A stretch of 64,000 nt of DNA. It comes from Gammaproteobacteria bacterium. GTDB lineage: Bacteria > Pseudomonadota > Gammaproteobacteria > Eutrophobiales > Eutrophobiaceae. Position 1 is the stretch's first letter; the number at the start of each line of letters is the position of its first letter. The stretch covers positions 1-64,000 of the forward strand of contig JAURNY010000017.1 of the NCBI GenBank assembly GCA_030829955.1, read 5' to 3'. This document shows, in pieces, positions 18,707 to 29,637 of this stretch. A program made the translations under genes and the position numbers. Below the pieces are notes generated by a model. That model searched no databases. It was given only the letters and a program-made list of their open reading frames with translations, and was not told where the DNA came from.

Positions 18707-18725
18707 TTGATGGTAATAAAGACTC

Positions 18726-20234
18726 ATGAATAAAGAAATTTTAATGGTTGTAGATGTCGTTTGTAACGAAAAAGGTGTTGCTAAAAATATTATTTTTGAA
18801 GCCATAGAAGCTGCTTTGGCGAGCGCAACGAAAAAAAGAAATCGTGAAGACATTGAGGCTCGTGTTTCTATTGATCGTCAGACTGGCGATTACGATACCT
18901 TTCGTCAATGGGAAGTCGTAGATGATGAGCCTGAATCACTAGAAGTCCCTTCTCGACAGATCAAACTTTCTGATGCCAAAGACAAACAATCGGATATTGA
19001 AGTTGGCGATTTTATTGAAGAGCCTATGCCTTCAGTAGAATTTGGTCGTATAGCAGCACAGGCAGCAAAACAGGTTATTGTGCAAAAAGTACGCGAAGCC
19101 GAGCGTGCTCAGGTCTTTGATGCCTATGCTGACAAACTGGGTGAAATGGTCAGCGGTACAGTTAAACGCATGGAACGAAGTGGCGCCATTATTGATTTGG
19201 GTAACAATGCTGAAGCATTTATTCCTCGTGAGGAATTGATTCCTCGCGAAGCGATTCGTGCAGGTGATAGAGTTCGTGCTTATTTAAAAGAAGTACGTGA
19301 AGAAGTCACGCGAGGTCCCCAATTATTTCTTAGCCGAATAGCTCCGGAATTATTAATTGAATTATTCAAAATCGAAGTGCCTGAAATAAATGAAGGCATG
19401 ATCGATATTATTAATGGAGCACGTGATCCAGGGCAGCGAGCCAAGATTGCTGTGAAAACAAATGATCCCAGAATTGACCCTATCGGCGCCTGTGTTGGTA
19501 TGCGTGGTTCGCGTGTGCAAGCCGTTTCTAATGAGCTTGGTGGTGAACGTGTCGATATTATTCTATGGGACGAAAACCCTGCGCAATTCGTTATTAATGC
19601 AATGGCACCTGCGGAAGTCGCTTCTATTATGGTTGATGAAGACGAAAACGTAATGGATGTTGCTGTAGCAGAAGAAAATCTGTCTCAAGCGATTGGTCGC
19701 GGTGGTCAAAACGTAAAATTGGCGAGTGAATTAACCGGTTGGGAATTAAATGTAATGTCTGTTGAGCAGGCAGAAGAAAAAAGTGATGTTGAAGCGGAAG
19801 CTTTACAGGCCATGTTTATGGAAAAACTGGATGTAGATGAAGAGATTGCCCTGATTCTTGCACAGGAGGGTTTCTCCAGTATTGAAGAAGTTGCTTATGT
19901 GCCGGAAAAAGAGATGCTAGCTATTGACGAATTCGATGAAGAATTGATTAATGCCCTAAGAGATAGAGCGCGTGATGTCTTGTTGACGAATGCGATTGCA
20001 AAAGAAGAAAAATTAGGTGATGTGAAACCTGCCGAAGATTTATTAACGATGGAAGGAATGGACGAAACACTTGCCTATGAACTCGCATCAGTGGGTGTCG
20101 TTACAATGGAAGATCTTGCTGAGCAATCGGTAGATGAATTGTTAGATATTGCTGGTATGGATAAAGATCGTGCAGGCGAATTAATCATGACTGCAAGAAA
20201 GCCATGGTTTGAAGAATTAAACGAAAGTAGTTAA
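18726..20234 (+). CDS. nusA: Transcription termination/antitermination protein NusA
   Basis: 502 aa. Domains in order are the RNA-polymerase-binding N-terminal domain (to about 125), S1 (about 137-200, [19 protein letters not shown]), KH1 and KH2 ([17 protein letters not shown] and [17 protein letters not shown]) and two C-terminal acidic helix-hairpin-helix repeats as in gammaproteobacterial NusA. It binds paused RNA polymerase and nascent RNA. The leader hairpin upstream of rimP could be a target of autoregulation. Confidence 0.97.
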   Translation: MNKEILMVVDVVCNEKGVAKNIIFEAIEAALASATKKRNREDIEARVSIDRQTGDYDTFRQWEVVDDEPESLEVPSRQIKLSDAKDKQSDIEVGDFIEEPMPSVEFGRIAAQAAKQVIVQKVREAERAQVFDAYADKLGEMVSGTVKRMERSGAIIDLGNNAEAFIPREELIPREAIRAGDRVRAYLKEVREEVTRGPQLFLSRIAPELLIELFKIEVPEINEGMIDIINGARDPGQRAKIAVKTNDPRIDPIGACVGMRGSRVQAVSNELGGERVDIILWDENPAQFVINAMAPAEVASIMVDEDENVMDVAVAEENLSQAIGRGGQNVKLASELTGWELNVMSVEQAEEKSDVEAEALQAMFMEKLDVDEEIALILAQEGFSSIEEVAYVPEKEMLAIDEFDEELINALRDRARDVLLTNAIAKEEKLGDVKPAEDLLTMEGMDETLAYELASVGVVTMEDLAEQSVDELLDIAGMDKDRAGELIMTARKPWFEELNESS

Positions 20235-20247
20235 GGAAGAGGTTTCT

Positions 20248-22752
20248 ATGCCAGATACAACTGTCAGTGAATTTGCAACCGATATTGGTATTCCGGTAGA
20301 GCGTTTATGTGAACAGCTCGTGGAAGCTGGGCTACCTGAAAAAGGTGGGGATGACAAAATAACGGATCCAGAAAAGACAACATTGCTGGCATTTCTTCGT
20401 CAAAAACATGGTAAAAATGCAGATGTTGAGCCAAAAAAAATTACTCTTCGTCGAAAAACAGTTAGTGAGCTAAAAGTACCTGTAAGTGGTCAGGGACGCA
20501 GCAAACAAACTTCAAAAACAGTCAGTATTGAATTTAGAAAACGTCGCACTTATGCCAAGCGTGGTGATCTGGAAGAAACTATAAAGAAAGAAGAGGAAGC
20601 CAAGCGCGAACAAGAAGAAGCGGCTAAAGCGGCAGAAGAATTGCGTAAACAGGCAGAAGCAGAGGAAGAATCAAAACGAATTAAGGAAGAAGAGGAAGCA
20701 GCTAAAGCTGCGGAAGAATCACAAAAGAGAATTGAAGAAACTGCGGCTGACCAGCAAACAACTGTAGTTGTTCCAGTCAGAGACGAGACAGCGGTAAGCC
20801 CTGAAAAAGTGGTTAAACTAGCGGATAAAAAAGCCAAATCTCGTGATGAAGAACGAGATGAAAAACGTCACGGCAGAGAAGAGCTCCACGTAGCAACTAA
20901 AGGTGCCGGTCGTAGACGAAAAAAGCCAAAAACTAGAGCGGTTGTTCAAACCGTTAAGAGCAATCAACATGGTTTTGAAAAACCAACGGCACCGGTCGTT
21001 AAGGAAATTGATATCCCTGAAAGTATTACCGTATCTGATCTGGCGCAAAAGATGTCAATAAAAGGCTCTGAAGTTGTAAAAGTCTTAATGGGGCTCGGCA
21101 CTATGGTGACAATTAATCAGACTATTGACCAGGAAACCGCTTCAATCGTTGTTGAAGAAATGGGGCATAAACCCAAGATGCTGAAAGAAAATGCGCTTGA
21201 AGAAGAAATGATTCAGGCTGCGCAACAGGAAGGCGAACAGGTCAATCGTGCACCAGTGGTCACGATTATGGGGCATGTTGATCATGGCAAGACTTCTTTG
21301 CTCGATTATATCAGACGAACAAAGGTAGCGGCTGGAGAAGCAGGCGGTATAACACAGCATATTGGTGCATATCGTGTTGATACTGATAATGGTACGATTG
21401 CATTTCTTGATACTCCTGGTCATGAAGCATTTACAGCAATGCGCGCTCGTGGTGCAAAAGTCACTGATCTGGTTGTGGTGGTAGTTGCCGCTGATGATGG
21501 TGTTATGCCTCAGACAGAGGAAGCTATTAAACATGCTAAGGCAGGAAATGTACCTATTATTATTGCGGTCAATAAGATTGATAAAGAGAGCGCTGATCCA
21601 GATCGTGTCAAACAGGAATTATCAAAACATGAAGTCATTCCTGAAGACTGGGGTGGTGATACGATGTTCGTCAATGTCTCTGCTAAAACAGGCGAAGGTG
21701 TTGATAAGCTTCTTGAAAGTATTTTATTAACAACGGAAATACTTGAGTTAACTGCTTCAGAAGAGGGTCCGGCTATCGGCACAGTTATAGAGTCCAGACT
21801 GGATAAGGGGCGTGGACCGGTTGCAAGTATTCTTGTTCAATCAGGTAAATTGAATAAAGGTGATTTCATCCTTAGTGGTCATGAATTTGGACGTGTACGT
21901 GCGATGATTGATGACACTGGTGCAGAAATAACCAGTGCTGGCCCATCTACGCCTGTAGAAGTATTGGGTCTTTCCGCCACCCCAAATGCTGGTGATGAAA
22001 TGATCGTAGTAACTGATGAAAAGAAAGCGCGAGAAATTGCTTTATTCAGACAGGGTAAATATCGTGAAACCAAGATGGCTAATAAACATGCAACAAAGCT
22101 GGAAAATGTTATGTCGCAAATGCAGGAAGGCGAAGTTGTTACGCTTAATTTATTGATAAAAGCTGATGTACAAGGGTCATCAGAAGCATTGGTTGATGCT
22201 TTAACTCGTTTAAGTAATGAAGAAGTCAGAGTAAATGTTATAAGTAGTGCTGTAGGCGGCATTACAGAAAGTGATATTAATCTGGCAATGGCATCTTCGG
22301 GGATTGTGATTGGTTTTAATGTACGTGCGGATGCCAGCGCAAGAAAACTGGTTGATGCTGAAGGCATAGATCTGCGTTACTACAGTATTATTTATGATGT
22401 TATCGATGATGTGAAAGCTGCACTTAGCGGCTTATTATCTCCTGAAATTCGCGAACAGATCATTGGTGTAGCTGAGGTCAGGGATATTTTCCGCTCTCCA
22501 AAATTTGGAGATATTGCTGGTTGTATGGTGACAACAGGTCATATCAAACGCAATAATCCGATTCGTGTACTCAGAGATAATGTTGTTATCTATGAAGGCG
22601 AACTCGAATCATTACGACGTTTTAAAGATGATGTCAGTGAAGTGAAATCAGGTATGGATTGCGGTATTGGCGTTAAAAATTACAATGATGTTCGTGTTGG
22701 CGACCAGATTGAGGTCTTTGAACGAATAAGTGTTGAACGAAATATTGAGTGA
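20248..22752 (+). CDS. infB: Translation initiation factor IF-2
   Basis: 834 aa. It delivers fMet-tRNA to the 30S subunit, which fits with the initiator tRNA at the head of the locus. The N-terminal IF2_N region and a long Glu/Lys/Ala coiled-coil (about 110-180) precede a second IF2_N near 255. The GTPase has G1 GHVDHGKTS from residue 342, G3 DTPGHE and G4 NKID. Domains II to IV follow. Internal alternative starts (IF2 beta forms) are not evident. Confidence 0.97.
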   Translation: MPDTTVSEFATDIGIPVERLCEQLVEAGLPEKGGDDKITDPEKTTLLAFLRQKHGKNADVEPKKITLRRKTVSELKVPVSGQGRSKQTSKTVSIEFRKRRTYAKRGDLEETIKKEEEAKREQEEAAKAAEELRKQAEAEEESKRIKEEEEAAKAAEESQKRIEETAADQQTTVVVPVRDETAVSPEKVVKLADKKAKSRDEERDEKRHGREELHVATKGAGRRRKKPKTRAVVQTVKSNQHGFEKPTAPVVKEIDIPESITVSDLAQKMSIKGSEVVKVLMGLGTMVTINQTIDQETASIVVEEMGHKPKMLKENALEEEMIQAAQQEGEQVNRAPVVTIMGHVDHGKTSLLDYIRRTKVAAGEAGGITQHIGAYRVDTDNGTIAFLDTPGHEAFTAMRARGAKVTDLVVVVVAADDGVMPQTEEAIKHAKAGNVPIIIAVNKIDKESADPDRVKQELSKHEVIPEDWGGDTMFVNVSAKTGEGVDKLLESILLTTEILELTASEEGPAIGTVIESRLDKGRGPVASILVQSGKLNKGDFILSGHEFGRVRAMIDDTGAEITSAGPSTPVEVLGLSATPNAGDEMIVVTDEKKAREIALFRQGKYRETKMANKHATKLENVMSQMQEGEVVTLNLLIKADVQGSSEALVDALTRLSNEEVRVNVISSAVGGITESDINLAMASSGIVIGFNVRADASARKLVDAEGIDLRYYSIIYDVIDDVKAALSGLLSPEIREQIIGVAEVRDIFRSPKFGDIAGCMVTTGHIKRNNPIRVLRDNVVIYEGELESLRRFKDDVSEVKSGMDCGIGVKNYNDVRVGDQIEVFERISVERNIE

Positions 22753-23117
22753 TGCCGAAAGAATTCGGTCGTAATCAGCGGATTTCTCAATTTGTAAAAG
22801 AAGAACTCGCTGTTCTAATTCAGAAAAAATTTCCCATGCAACATTACGGCATGATTACTGTGTCTGAAGTAGATGTTAGTCCTGATCTGAAAAATGCTAA
22901 AGTCTATATCACAATTTTTGCAGAAAAATTTCCAACAACTGAGTTAATCAAACAGCTCAATGAGGAAGCGGGTTACTTTCGTCATGAAATCTCCAGCATC
23001 ATGACATCAAAAGGAGTCCCTGCTATTCGTTTTGTCTATGATGAATCAATTGAACGTGCGGATAGACTTGGCTCTATCATTGATTCTGTGTCCGATAAAA
23101 ATAACTCTAGTGAATAA
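22752..23117 (+). CDS. rbfA: Ribosome-binding factor A
   Basis: 121 aa from the ATG at 22752, whose A is the last base of the infB stop. A GTG one codon earlier is less likely. The KH-like fold protein binds the 30S neck during 16S maturation. Recognised from [20 protein letters not shown] and ITVSEVDVSPDLKNAKVYI. Confidence 0.95.
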   Translation: MPKEFGRNQRISQFVKEELAVLIQKKFPMQHYGMITVSEVDVSPDLKNAKVYITIFAEKFPTTELIKQLNEEAGYFRHEISSIMTSKGVPAIRFVYDESIERADRLGSIIDSVSDKNNSSE

Positions 23118-24031
23118 TGGGGCGAAAGCGTAAAGGCCGTCAAATTAACGGTATTCTTATTCTGGATAAACCTGTTGGTATCAGTTCCAATCAAGCCTTA
23201 CAAAAAGTAAAACGATTATTTAACGCTAACAAGGCCGGTCACACAGGTAATCTTGATGTTCCAGCCAGTGGTTTATTGCCAATCTGTTTAGGTGAAGCAA
23301 CAAAAATCTCTTCTTATTTGCTTAACGCAGACAAAACATACATTACCGAGGTGCGTTTAGGTATAACGACAAATACGGGTGATGCGGCAGGGGAAGTTTT
23401 GCAGCAACGAGAGGTCAATATAATTTCTCAAGCCTGGCTAGAAGAAGTGCTAGCTGAATTTAAAGGTGATATTAAACAAATCCCGCCAATGTTTTCTGCG
23501 TTAAAGCACAATGGACAACGTTTACATAAGCTTGCATATCAAGGTATTGAAGTGGAACGCGAACCAAGACCAGTGAAAATACATGAGATTGAGCTCCTGT
23601 TACAAAGTGAAACCGGTTTTAAGATTAAGGTGAATTGTTCAAAAGGGACCTATATAAGAACTCTTGTGCAGGATATAGGCGAAAAACTTGGTTGCGGAGC
23701 ACATGTGTTGACATTGCGACGTCTGGATTCAGGTCCATTTATAAGTGGACAAATGATTTCATTGGAAAAACTGGAAGAATTGGCTGAAGAGGATGACGTT
23801 GAAGCACTAGATAGTTTGCTTCTGCCAATGGATATGGCATTGTTTGATTTGCCTAAAGTAGAATGTGCTGGCGAAGCATTACAGTCTTTATGTCATGGTC
23901 AGGCAATATCTGTTTTAAATGCGCCAGAAAGTGGCAGATTACGAATTTATAGCGATTCTGGTGAGTTTATTGGAATTGGCACTGTTCTAAAGGATGGTCG
24001 GATAGCGCCTAAGCGATTGATTATTATTTAA
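23117..24031 (+). CDS. truB: tRNA pseudouridine-55 synthase
   Basis: 304 aa. It modifies U55 in the T-loop of tRNAs. The catalytic Asp is D47 in GHTGNLDVPASG; the usual text is GHTGSLDPLATG, so the loop is somewhat divergent. Other motifs are LDKPVGISSNQALQ, QIPPMFSALKHNGQRLHKLAYQG (abbreviated PPMFSALKHNG) and CSKGTYIRTLVQDIG. The start overlaps the rbfA stop by one base. Confidence 0.95.
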   Translation: MGRKRKGRQINGILILDKPVGISSNQALQKVKRLFNANKAGHTGNLDVPASGLLPICLGEATKISSYLLNADKTYITEVRLGITTNTGDAAGEVLQQREVNIISQAWLEEVLAEFKGDIKQIPPMFSALKHNGQRLHKLAYQGIEVEREPRPVKIHEIELLLQSETGFKIKVNCSKGTYIRTLVQDIGEKLGCGAHVLTLRRLDSGPFISGQMISLEKLEELAEEDDVEALDSLLLPMDMALFDLPKVECAGEALQSLCHGQAISVLNAPESGRLRIYSDSGEFIGIGTVLKDGRIAPKRLIII

Positions 24032-24075
24032 TTTTTTCTATTTTTAGCGGAGTTTAGAATATTGTTATGTTCGAC

Positions 24076-24104
24076 TTGTGAGAGTGGGTATGCGCGGTTA
24101 CAAT
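24076..24104 (+). promoter_or_regulatory. Promoter of rpsO
   Basis: TTGTGA and TACAAT are spaced by exactly 17 bp, followed by the GC-rich discriminator ACGCGG. It lies 44 bp upstream of rpsO and gives the ribosomal protein gene its own promoter after truB. Confidence 0.65.
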
Positions 24105-24147
24105 ACGCGGCAAATTTATTGAAGAGTTAGCCAGGAGTAAGAAAGAA

Positions 24148-24417
24148 ATGGCATTAAGTCATGAACAGAAATCTGGGATAGTTAAAGACTATCAACGTGG
24201 AGCAAGCGACACAGGTTCACCTGAAGTACAGGTTGCATTATTAACTTCACGTATTACTGATCTTTCAAACCATTTTAAAGTTCACAACAAAGATCATCAT
24301 TCTAGACAAGGTTTGTTGAGAATGGTCAATCAAAGAAGAAAACTACTAGACTATCTAAAAAGCAAAGATCTTAATCGCTATCGCGATTTGATCAGTCGTC
24401 TTGGTTTACGTAAATAA
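24148..24417 (+). CDS. rpsO: Small ribosomal subunit protein uS15
   Basis: 89 aa, full length. It binds 16S rRNA helix 22 early in 30S assembly. Diagnostic stretches are [32 protein letters not shown] and [13 protein letters not shown]. It is flanked by its own promoter and a terminator before pnp, matching the E. coli rpsO-pnp arrangement. Confidence 0.98.
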   Translation: MALSHEQKSGIVKDYQRGASDTGSPEVQVALLTSRITDLSNHFKVHNKDHHSRQGLLRMVNQRRKLLDYLKSKDLNRYRDLISRLGLRK

Positions 24418-24452
24418 TTATTCATACGTAGATGTATTCAGAATTACTGTTT

Positions 24453-24480
24453 AACCCGCCATGGCGGGTTTTAGTATTTT
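24453..24480 (+). terminator. Terminator between rpsO and pnp
   Basis: The perfect palindrome AACCCGCCATGGCGGGTT is followed by TTAGTATTTTT. The T-tract is interrupted, so read-through to pnp is plausible. Confidence 0.75.
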
Positions 24481-24536
24481 TAATATCCCCAAAAGTCAGA
24501 TAAATAAAAAAGAAATAGCGATAACAGGAAGCCCTC

Positions 24537-26633
24537 ATGAACGTGGTCAAAAAAGAATTTAAATTTGGTAATCATCAAGTCACCTTGGAAACAGGACGTA
24601 TAGCACGCCAGGCATCCGGTGCAGTTTTAGTCAGCATGGGTGACACGATCGTGTTAGTCACATGTGTTGCTAAAAAAGATGCGAAAGAAGGACAGGATTT
24701 CTTTCCGCTGACTGTTGATTATCAGGAAAAAACATATGCTGCTGGCAAGATTCCTGGTGGGTTTTTTAAACGTGAAGGTCGACCTTCAGAAAAAGAAACC
24801 CTAACTAGCCGATTAATTGATAGACCAATTCGTCCTTTATTTCCTAAAGAATTCAAAAATGAAATTCAGATTATTGCGACAGTAGTTTCTCTAGATCCAC
24901 AAATTGATCCTGATATTCCAGCTATCATCGGCGCATCTGCTGCGTTAACTATTTCGGGCGTGCCATTTAAAGGTCCTGTTGGTGCAGCACGTGTTGGTTA
25001 TAAAGATGGTAATTATTTAATTAACCCTTCAATAGAAGAGTTAAAAATGTCAGAACTTGATTTGGTCGTAGCTGGCACATCATCTTCTGTTTTAATGGTT
25101 GAATCAGAAGCGAAGCAACTTTCTGAAGAAACCATGTTAGGTGCAGTCATGTTTGGTCATGAACAATTTCAGGTTGTTATTGATAGTATTTCAGCATTTG
25201 CTGCTGAAGCTAATACTCAATCATGGGATTGGACTGCACCAGAAAAAGACAACGCACTTGAAAATGAAATTCAGTCGCGTGTAGGTGATTTGATTCGTGA
25301 AGCCTATAGTGTTCGAGATAAACTAGAGCGTAAAGAACGTATAAGTGAAATTAAGTATGAAGTTATAGAGGCACTTACTGAAGGTGAAGATTTTCAATGG
25401 GGTGCAGGTGAAATTACTTCTGCCATTGAATCACTTGAAAGTAAAATTGTAAGAAGTGGTGTATTAGCTGGTGAAGATCGTATTGATGGTCGTGATCCCA
25501 AAACGGTTCGTCCAATTACTATTGAGACTGGCGTATTACCAAGAACACATGGTTCAGCACTATTTACTCGTGGTGAAACACAGGCATTGGTTGTGACAAC
25601 ATTAGGTACACAGCGCGATGCACAAATCATTGATGCGATTGAAGGTGAGCGTAAAGAACCTTTTATGTTCCATTACAACTTTCCTCCATTCTGTGTGAAT
25701 GAAACGGGCAGAGTGGGTTCACCAAAACGTCGAGAAATTGGTCATGGCCGTTTGGCAAAACGCGGTATTCTGGGGGTGATGCCTAATATGGACGAGTACC
25801 CTTATTCAATTCGTGTAGTTTCAGAAATTACTGAGTCAAATGGTTCAAGCTCAATGGCATCAGTGTGTGGTAGTAGTTTGGCATTGATGGATGCAGGTGT
25901 TGAACTAGATGCGCCGGTTGCCGGTATTGCAATGGGCTTGATTAAAGAAGGTGATAAGTTTGTTGTCTTATCAGACATCATGGGTGATGAAGATCATTTG
26001 GGTGATATGGACTTTAAAGTTGCCGGTTCTGAAAAAGGTATTACAGCATTGCAAATGGATATCAAAATCGATGGTATCACTAAAGAGATTATGGATGTGG
26101 CATTAAGTCAGGCGAAAGATGGACGTTTACATATACTGGGCAAGATGAATGAAGTCTTATCTTCACATAAAGAGGAACTGTCTGAATTTGCTCCGCGTAT
26201 TACTACGATCAAGATTCATCCAGATAAGATTCGTGATGTGATTGGTAAAGGTGGTGCAACGATTCGTTCCATTACTGAGGAAACCGGTGCGACGATTGAT
26301 ATTGATGATGACGGTTTAGTGAAGATCGCTGCAATTGATAAAGCAGCCGGAGATGCGGCATTAAAACGCGTAGAGCAAATAACTGCTGATATTGAAGTTG
26401 GTAAGGTTTACGAAGGTAAGGTTGCCAAACTGATGGACTTCGGTGCATTCGTAAATATTCTTCCTGGTAAAGATGGTCTTGTGCATATCTCTCAAATCTG
26501 CGAAGAGCGTGTAGAAAACGTCAGCGATAAACTAAGCGAAGGTCAAATGGTGCAGGTGAAAGTACTTGAAATTGATAAGCAAGGTCGAGTTCGATTAAGT
26601 ATGAAAGCAGTAAGTGAAGAAGCAACTGCATAA
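24537..26633 (+). CDS. pnp: Polyribonucleotide nucleotidyltransferase
   Basis: 698 aa. This is the phosphorolytic 3'-5' exoribonuclease of the RNA degradosome. Two RNase PH domains are present (first [14 protein letters not shown] with [11 protein letters not shown]; second [21 protein letters not shown] and [19 protein letters not shown], here cited as [13 protein letters not shown]). A KH domain ([15 protein letters not shown]) and an S1 domain ([21 protein letters not shown], cited as [13 protein letters not shown]) follow. Length is normal. Confidence 0.98.
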   Translation: MNVVKKEFKFGNHQVTLETGRIARQASGAVLVSMGDTIVLVTCVAKKDAKEGQDFFPLTVDYQEKTYAAGKIPGGFFKREGRPSEKETLTSRLIDRPIRPLFPKEFKNEIQIIATVVSLDPQIDPDIPAIIGASAALTISGVPFKGPVGAARVGYKDGNYLINPSIEELKMSELDLVVAGTSSSVLMVESEAKQLSEETMLGAVMFGHEQFQVVIDSISAFAAEANTQSWDWTAPEKDNALENEIQSRVGDLIREAYSVRDKLERKERISEIKYEVIEALTEGEDFQWGAGEITSAIESLESKIVRSGVLAGEDRIDGRDPKTVRPITIETGVLPRTHGSALFTRGETQALVVTTLGTQRDAQIIDAIEGERKEPFMFHYNFPPFCVNETGRVGSPKRREIGHGRLAKRGILGVMPNMDEYPYSIRVVSEITESNGSSSMASVCGSSLALMDAGVELDAPVAGIAMGLIKEGDKFVVLSDIMGDEDHLGDMDFKVAGSEKGITALQMDIKIDGITKEIMDVALSQAKDGRLHILGKMNEVLSSHKEELSEFAPRITTIKIHPDKIRDVIGKGGATIRSITEETGATIDIDDDGLVKIAAIDKAAGDAALKRVEQITADIEVGKVYEGKVAKLMDFGAFVNILPGKDGLVHISQICEERVENVSDKLSEGQMVQVKVLEIDKQGRVRLSMKAVSEEATA

Positions 26634-26651
26634 TCAATATTTTAAGAAATA

Positions 26652-26681
26652 AAAAAAGCCATGCAATTGCATGGCTTTTTT
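26652..26681. terminator. Bidirectional terminator, pnp / peroxiredoxin
   Basis: A near-perfect 30-bp palindrome runs from a block of A residues through GCCATGCAATTGCATGGC to a block of T residues, between convergent genes. Confidence 0.9.
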
Positions 26682-26702
26682 GTTTTTAAGCGCTTGAATT
26701 AA

Positions 26703-27452
26703 TTATGCCGCTTTAATGTTTTTCTCTTTCAGGTAGGCTTCCAGATCGTCAGCAGTACCTATTAATTTACCACCGATGAATACCTGAGGGGTTGTGGTTG
26801 CACCTGAAATTGCACGTAATGAGCGACTGGTAACGCCTTTACCCAATTCGATTTCTTCATAAGGCATATTGTTAGCCTCCAGTGCCATACGAGCACGTTC
26901 ACAGTGAATACAACCTTTACGAGAAATCAATGAAACAAACTCAGGTTTCTCAGCATTCTTGTTGATGTATTTAAGCAAGGTATCTGCATCAGATACTTCA
27001 AATGGGTCGCCTGGTTTTTCTGGTTCAATAAACATCTTTTCGATCACTTTATCTTTCACCAGCATGGAATAACGCCATGACCGTTTACCAAAACCCAAGT
27101 CATCCTTATTTACCAGCATGCCCATGCCATCAGAGAATTCGCCATTACCATCTGGAATGACAGTGACATTGTCACATTCTTGATTTTCCTTCCAGGCATT
27201 CATGACGAAGGTATCGTTTACAGATACGCAGACGATTTCATCTACACCGTTCTTTTTAAATACTGGTGCCAGTTCGTTAAAACGTGGTAAGTGTGTGCTT
27301 GAACAGGTTGGAGTAAATGCACCCGGAAGCGAAAAAACTACAACAGTTTTACCTGCAAACAGATCGTCAGTTGTTACATTTTTCCAATTACCGTTTTCGA
27401 TGATACGAAAAGTAACGTTCGGGACATTATTTCCTTCACAATTTTTCAACAT
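26703..27452 (-). CDS. Peroxiredoxin-glutaredoxin hybrid (Prx5/Grx)
   Basis: 249 aa. The N-terminal Prx5-type peroxiredoxin has PGAFTPTC with peroxidatic Cys50, and the C-terminal glutaredoxin domain begins at about 172 with C181-I-H-C184. This fusion reduces hydroperoxides with glutathione, the Grx domain serving as the built-in reductant. GGAG precedes the ATG. A sequence matching the OxyR half-operator lies 83 bp upstream, suggesting induction by peroxide. Confidence 0.94.
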   Translation of the reverse strand: MLKNCEGNNVPNVTFRIIENGNWKNVTTDDLFAGKTVVVFSLPGAFTPTCSSTHLPRFNELAPVFKKNGVDEIVCVSVNDTFVMNAWKENQECDNVTVIPDGNGEFSDGMGMLVNKDDLGFGKRSWRYSMLVKDKVIEKMFIEPEKPGDPFEVSDADTLLKYINKNAEKPEFVSLISRKGCIHCERARMALEANNMPYEEIELGKGVTSRSLRAISGATTTPQVFIGGKLIGTADDLEAYLKEKNIKAA

Positions 27453-27534
27453 TGTACTCTCCTTGGTTTTAAAAATTTTAAGAAGTGTAACAACTATATG
27501 TGGATGGTAAATTCAATTGTTTTTATAATAGCTA

Positions 27535-27549
27535 TAGGTATTATCTATC
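27535..27549 (-). promoter_or_regulatory. Candidate OxyR-binding half-operator
   Basis: ATAGGTATTATCTAT fits ATAGnTnnnAnCTAT at every specified position. It is in the upstream region of the Prx-Grx gene. The second half-operator, expected 7 bp away, is not well conserved on either side. Confidence 0.5.
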
Positions 27550-27618
27550 AAAGTTCAATGCGGGCCTGAGTGAAGGCTTCTTTACGATGCTGAATTTAGA
27601 TTAGAGCCGGCACTCATT

Positions 27619-27640
27619 ACGCTTTCTATTAATAAAGCGT
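27619..27640. repeat. Small inverted repeat
   Basis: ACGCTTT and AAAGCGT are separated by 8 bases, 14 bp past the stop of the small minus-strand ORF. There is no strong T-tract, so terminator function is doubtful. Confidence 0.4.
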
Positions 27641-27653
27641 GTAAAGCAATGAC

Positions 27654-27851
27654 TTATTGGTTCAAGGTGATTCCCTTGTTATTATTCGATTGAATTTCAA
27701 TCATGAGATTTTCATCCTGATTTTTACCTGTTTTTAAGGAATAGGCGAGTACGCCATCTTCGACAAGCGGTAACACTGATTCGGTTTTTTCTTCATAAGG
27801 TTTTGAAATGCCCCTTGCCAAAACATGGTTTTTATTTGTTTTTTGCGACAA
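27654..27851 (-). CDS. Small hypothetical ORF (doubtful)
   Basis: 65 codons from a TTG with no visible Shine-Dalgarno, antisense to the leader of the following plus-strand gene. The product (contains LPLVEDGVLAYSLKTGKNQDEN) has a protein-like composition but no family I recognise. It may be a gene fragment or non-coding. Confidence 0.25.
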   Translation of the reverse strand: MSQKTNKNHVLARGISKPYEEKTESVLPLVEDGVLAYSLKTGKNQDENLMIEIQSNNNKGITLNQ

Positions 27852-27889
27852 TTTTTTTGTTTTATTAATAATTAGAGTGTCTCTCGCAT

Positions 27890-28816
27890 ATGAAAATTAT
27901 AATGCATCAAATATTATTATTCCCATTTGCCGCGATTTTAATCTCGGTTATCTCATATTTTTATCCAGAAATACTGAATAGTTATGTCGATGCCATCGTG
28001 CCGTTATTAAGTATTGTGATGTTTTCCATGGGTATGTCATTGCAGATTGAAGATTTCAAACAGGTTTTGAAAAAACCGGTGGTGATTATTTTTGGCTTGT
28101 TTATGCAGTTTGGCTTCATGCCATTATTCGCCTGGTTGATTTCACTTTCATTCGGATTGCCGGAATTATTGCTCATCGGTATGGTGTTAGTCGGTACTTG
28201 TCCGGGTGGAACGGCATCAAACATCATATGTTATCTGGCAAAAGGCAATGTTGCCTTGTCGATATCATTAACGACAATATCCACAATGTTGGCTGTAGTA
28301 ATGACACCGTTATTAACTTATTTATATTTGCATCAGTCGATAGATGTGCCGACATTGAAGATGATGAAAAGTTTGTTCATGATTATATTATTCCCCATAT
28401 TATTAGGTGTCCTTATCAATAAATTCTTTCAAGCTTATTTATCAAAAGTCATTAAAGCTTTACCTGTAGTTTCAATGCTGAGTGTGGTGTTTATTATCGG
28501 AATTATTGTTGCAAAAGGACAAACAGCGATTGATAGTACCAGTATGATTATTATCATTGCTGTAATACTTCATAACTTAACCGGATTCGGTATGGCATAT
28601 TTTTTAATCAAGTTATTTAAAAATGATGAAGTGACTGCCAGAACGCTAGCTATAGAAGTCGGGATGCAAAACTCAGGTTTGGCGATTGAATTATCCCGTT
28701 CCTATTTCTCTATACTATCAGCATTACCTGCCGTTTTGTTTAGTGTCTGGCATAATATAAGCGGAGCTATAATAGCGGCAGTTTGGTCAAGGCAAACAAA
28801 ACAGGAGAATAAGTAA
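27890..28816 (+). CDS. Bile acid:sodium symporter family (BASS/SBF) transporter
   Basis: 308 aa with about nine hydrophobic segments. The conserved SBF motif GTCPGGTASN lies near residue 104, and the second conserved region EVGMQNSGLAI near 265. Bacterial members move organic anions (bile acids, pantoate, keto acids) with Na+, and the substrate cannot be predicted here. It is followed within 8 bp by a lipoprotein gene. Confidence 0.88.
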   Translation: MKIIMHQILLFPFAAILISVISYFYPEILNSYVDAIVPLLSIVMFSMGMSLQIEDFKQVLKKPVVIIFGLFMQFGFMPLFAWLISLSFGLPELLLIGMVLVGTCPGGTASNIICYLAKGNVALSISLTTISTMLAVVMTPLLTYLYLHQSIDVPTLKMMKSLFMIILFPILLGVLINKFFQAYLSKVIKALPVVSMLSVVFIIGIIVAKGQTAIDSTSMIIIIAVILHNLTGFGMAYFLIKLFKNDEVTARTLAIEVGMQNSGLAIELSRSYFSILSALPAVLFSVWHNISGAIIAAVWSRQTKQENK

Positions 28817-28824
28817 AAATTAAT

Positions 28825-29541
28825 ATGTGTCGTTTTCTTAATCATTCTTTGTTTGTCAGTTTTACATTGTTGTTTTTAACTTGTTGCAGCTCACCGAATA
28901 GTGACATTACCTACTTTCCACTTGATGATGGTTATAAGTGGCGATATAGCGTATCCATGATTACGCGTGATGGTTTGGAAAAACAACAATACATTCTAAA
29001 AAATCTTGGTAAGAGTGATCTGCACAATACGCCCGTTCATTTAAAACAATCGATGGATGGAACATTTATTTACTATGCAGTTGAAGAAGGTGTGGTCATG
29101 TTTAAAGGCACAAAAAGCTTTTTAGTGCCCGGTGGATTATTCCAACCTGAACAACAAGTCATCATGCCAAATCCAGTTAAGCTTGATGATAAATGGCAAA
29201 CTATTTCAACTACTCGTTTATTGAAGAAAACTGGACCACCACAAAAAACCGAATTTAAAATCCTAGCCAATGTACCCATGGATGTCTCCGTTGAATCCAT
29301 CAATGAAACAGTAAATGTCCCAGCTGGCGTCTTTACAAATTGCGTAAAGATAAAAAGCGAAGGTTCAATAATGAAAGATGCAGGCAACTATGTCGGTTTA
29401 ACACTAATCGATGTGGAAGAAACTAGTTGGTATGCACCGAATGTTGGCTTGGTAAAACTCGAGCGAGTTGAAACAACAAAAAGCGAAGCGTTGGATAAAG
29501 GCAGTTTGTTGATTGAGTTAGCGGATTTTAAAAGAGGGTAA
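28825..29541 (+). CDS. Hypothetical lipoprotein
   Basis: 238 aa. A hydrophobic signal segment ends in FLTCCSS, a plausible though atypical lipobox. The mature part begins DITYFPLDDGYKWRYSV and is beta-rich, with a central PAGVFTNCVKIKSEG stretch and a late TSWYAPNVGLVKLE motif. This LDDGxKWRY...G-V-K pattern is seen in uncharacterised bacterial envelope proteins. The nearest purine-rich ribosome site is about 20 bases upstream, so translation may be coupled to the transporter gene. Confidence 0.7.
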   Translation: MCRFLNHSLFVSFTLLFLTCCSSPNSDITYFPLDDGYKWRYSVSMITRDGLEKQQYILKNLGKSDLHNTPVHLKQSMDGTFIYYAVEEGVVMFKGTKSFLVPGGLFQPEQQVIMPNPVKLDDKWQTISTTRLLKKTGPPQKTEFKILANVPMDVSVESINETVNVPAGVFTNCVKIKSEGSIMKDAGNYVGLTLIDVEETSWYAPNVGLVKLERVETTKSEALDKGSLLIELADFKRG

Positions 29542-29637
29542 GATTAGTTTTTATTTATAATTATCAAAAATCAATTATTACATCATCTGCAATCTTTATT
29601 TTTAAGCCTAAATTATACTTTTTATCTTTCCCTCACG

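Noticed and set aside
26661-26670. TGCA-AT-TGCA words in the pnp terminator as another regulator site
   Set aside because: They are explained by the bidirectional terminator stem.
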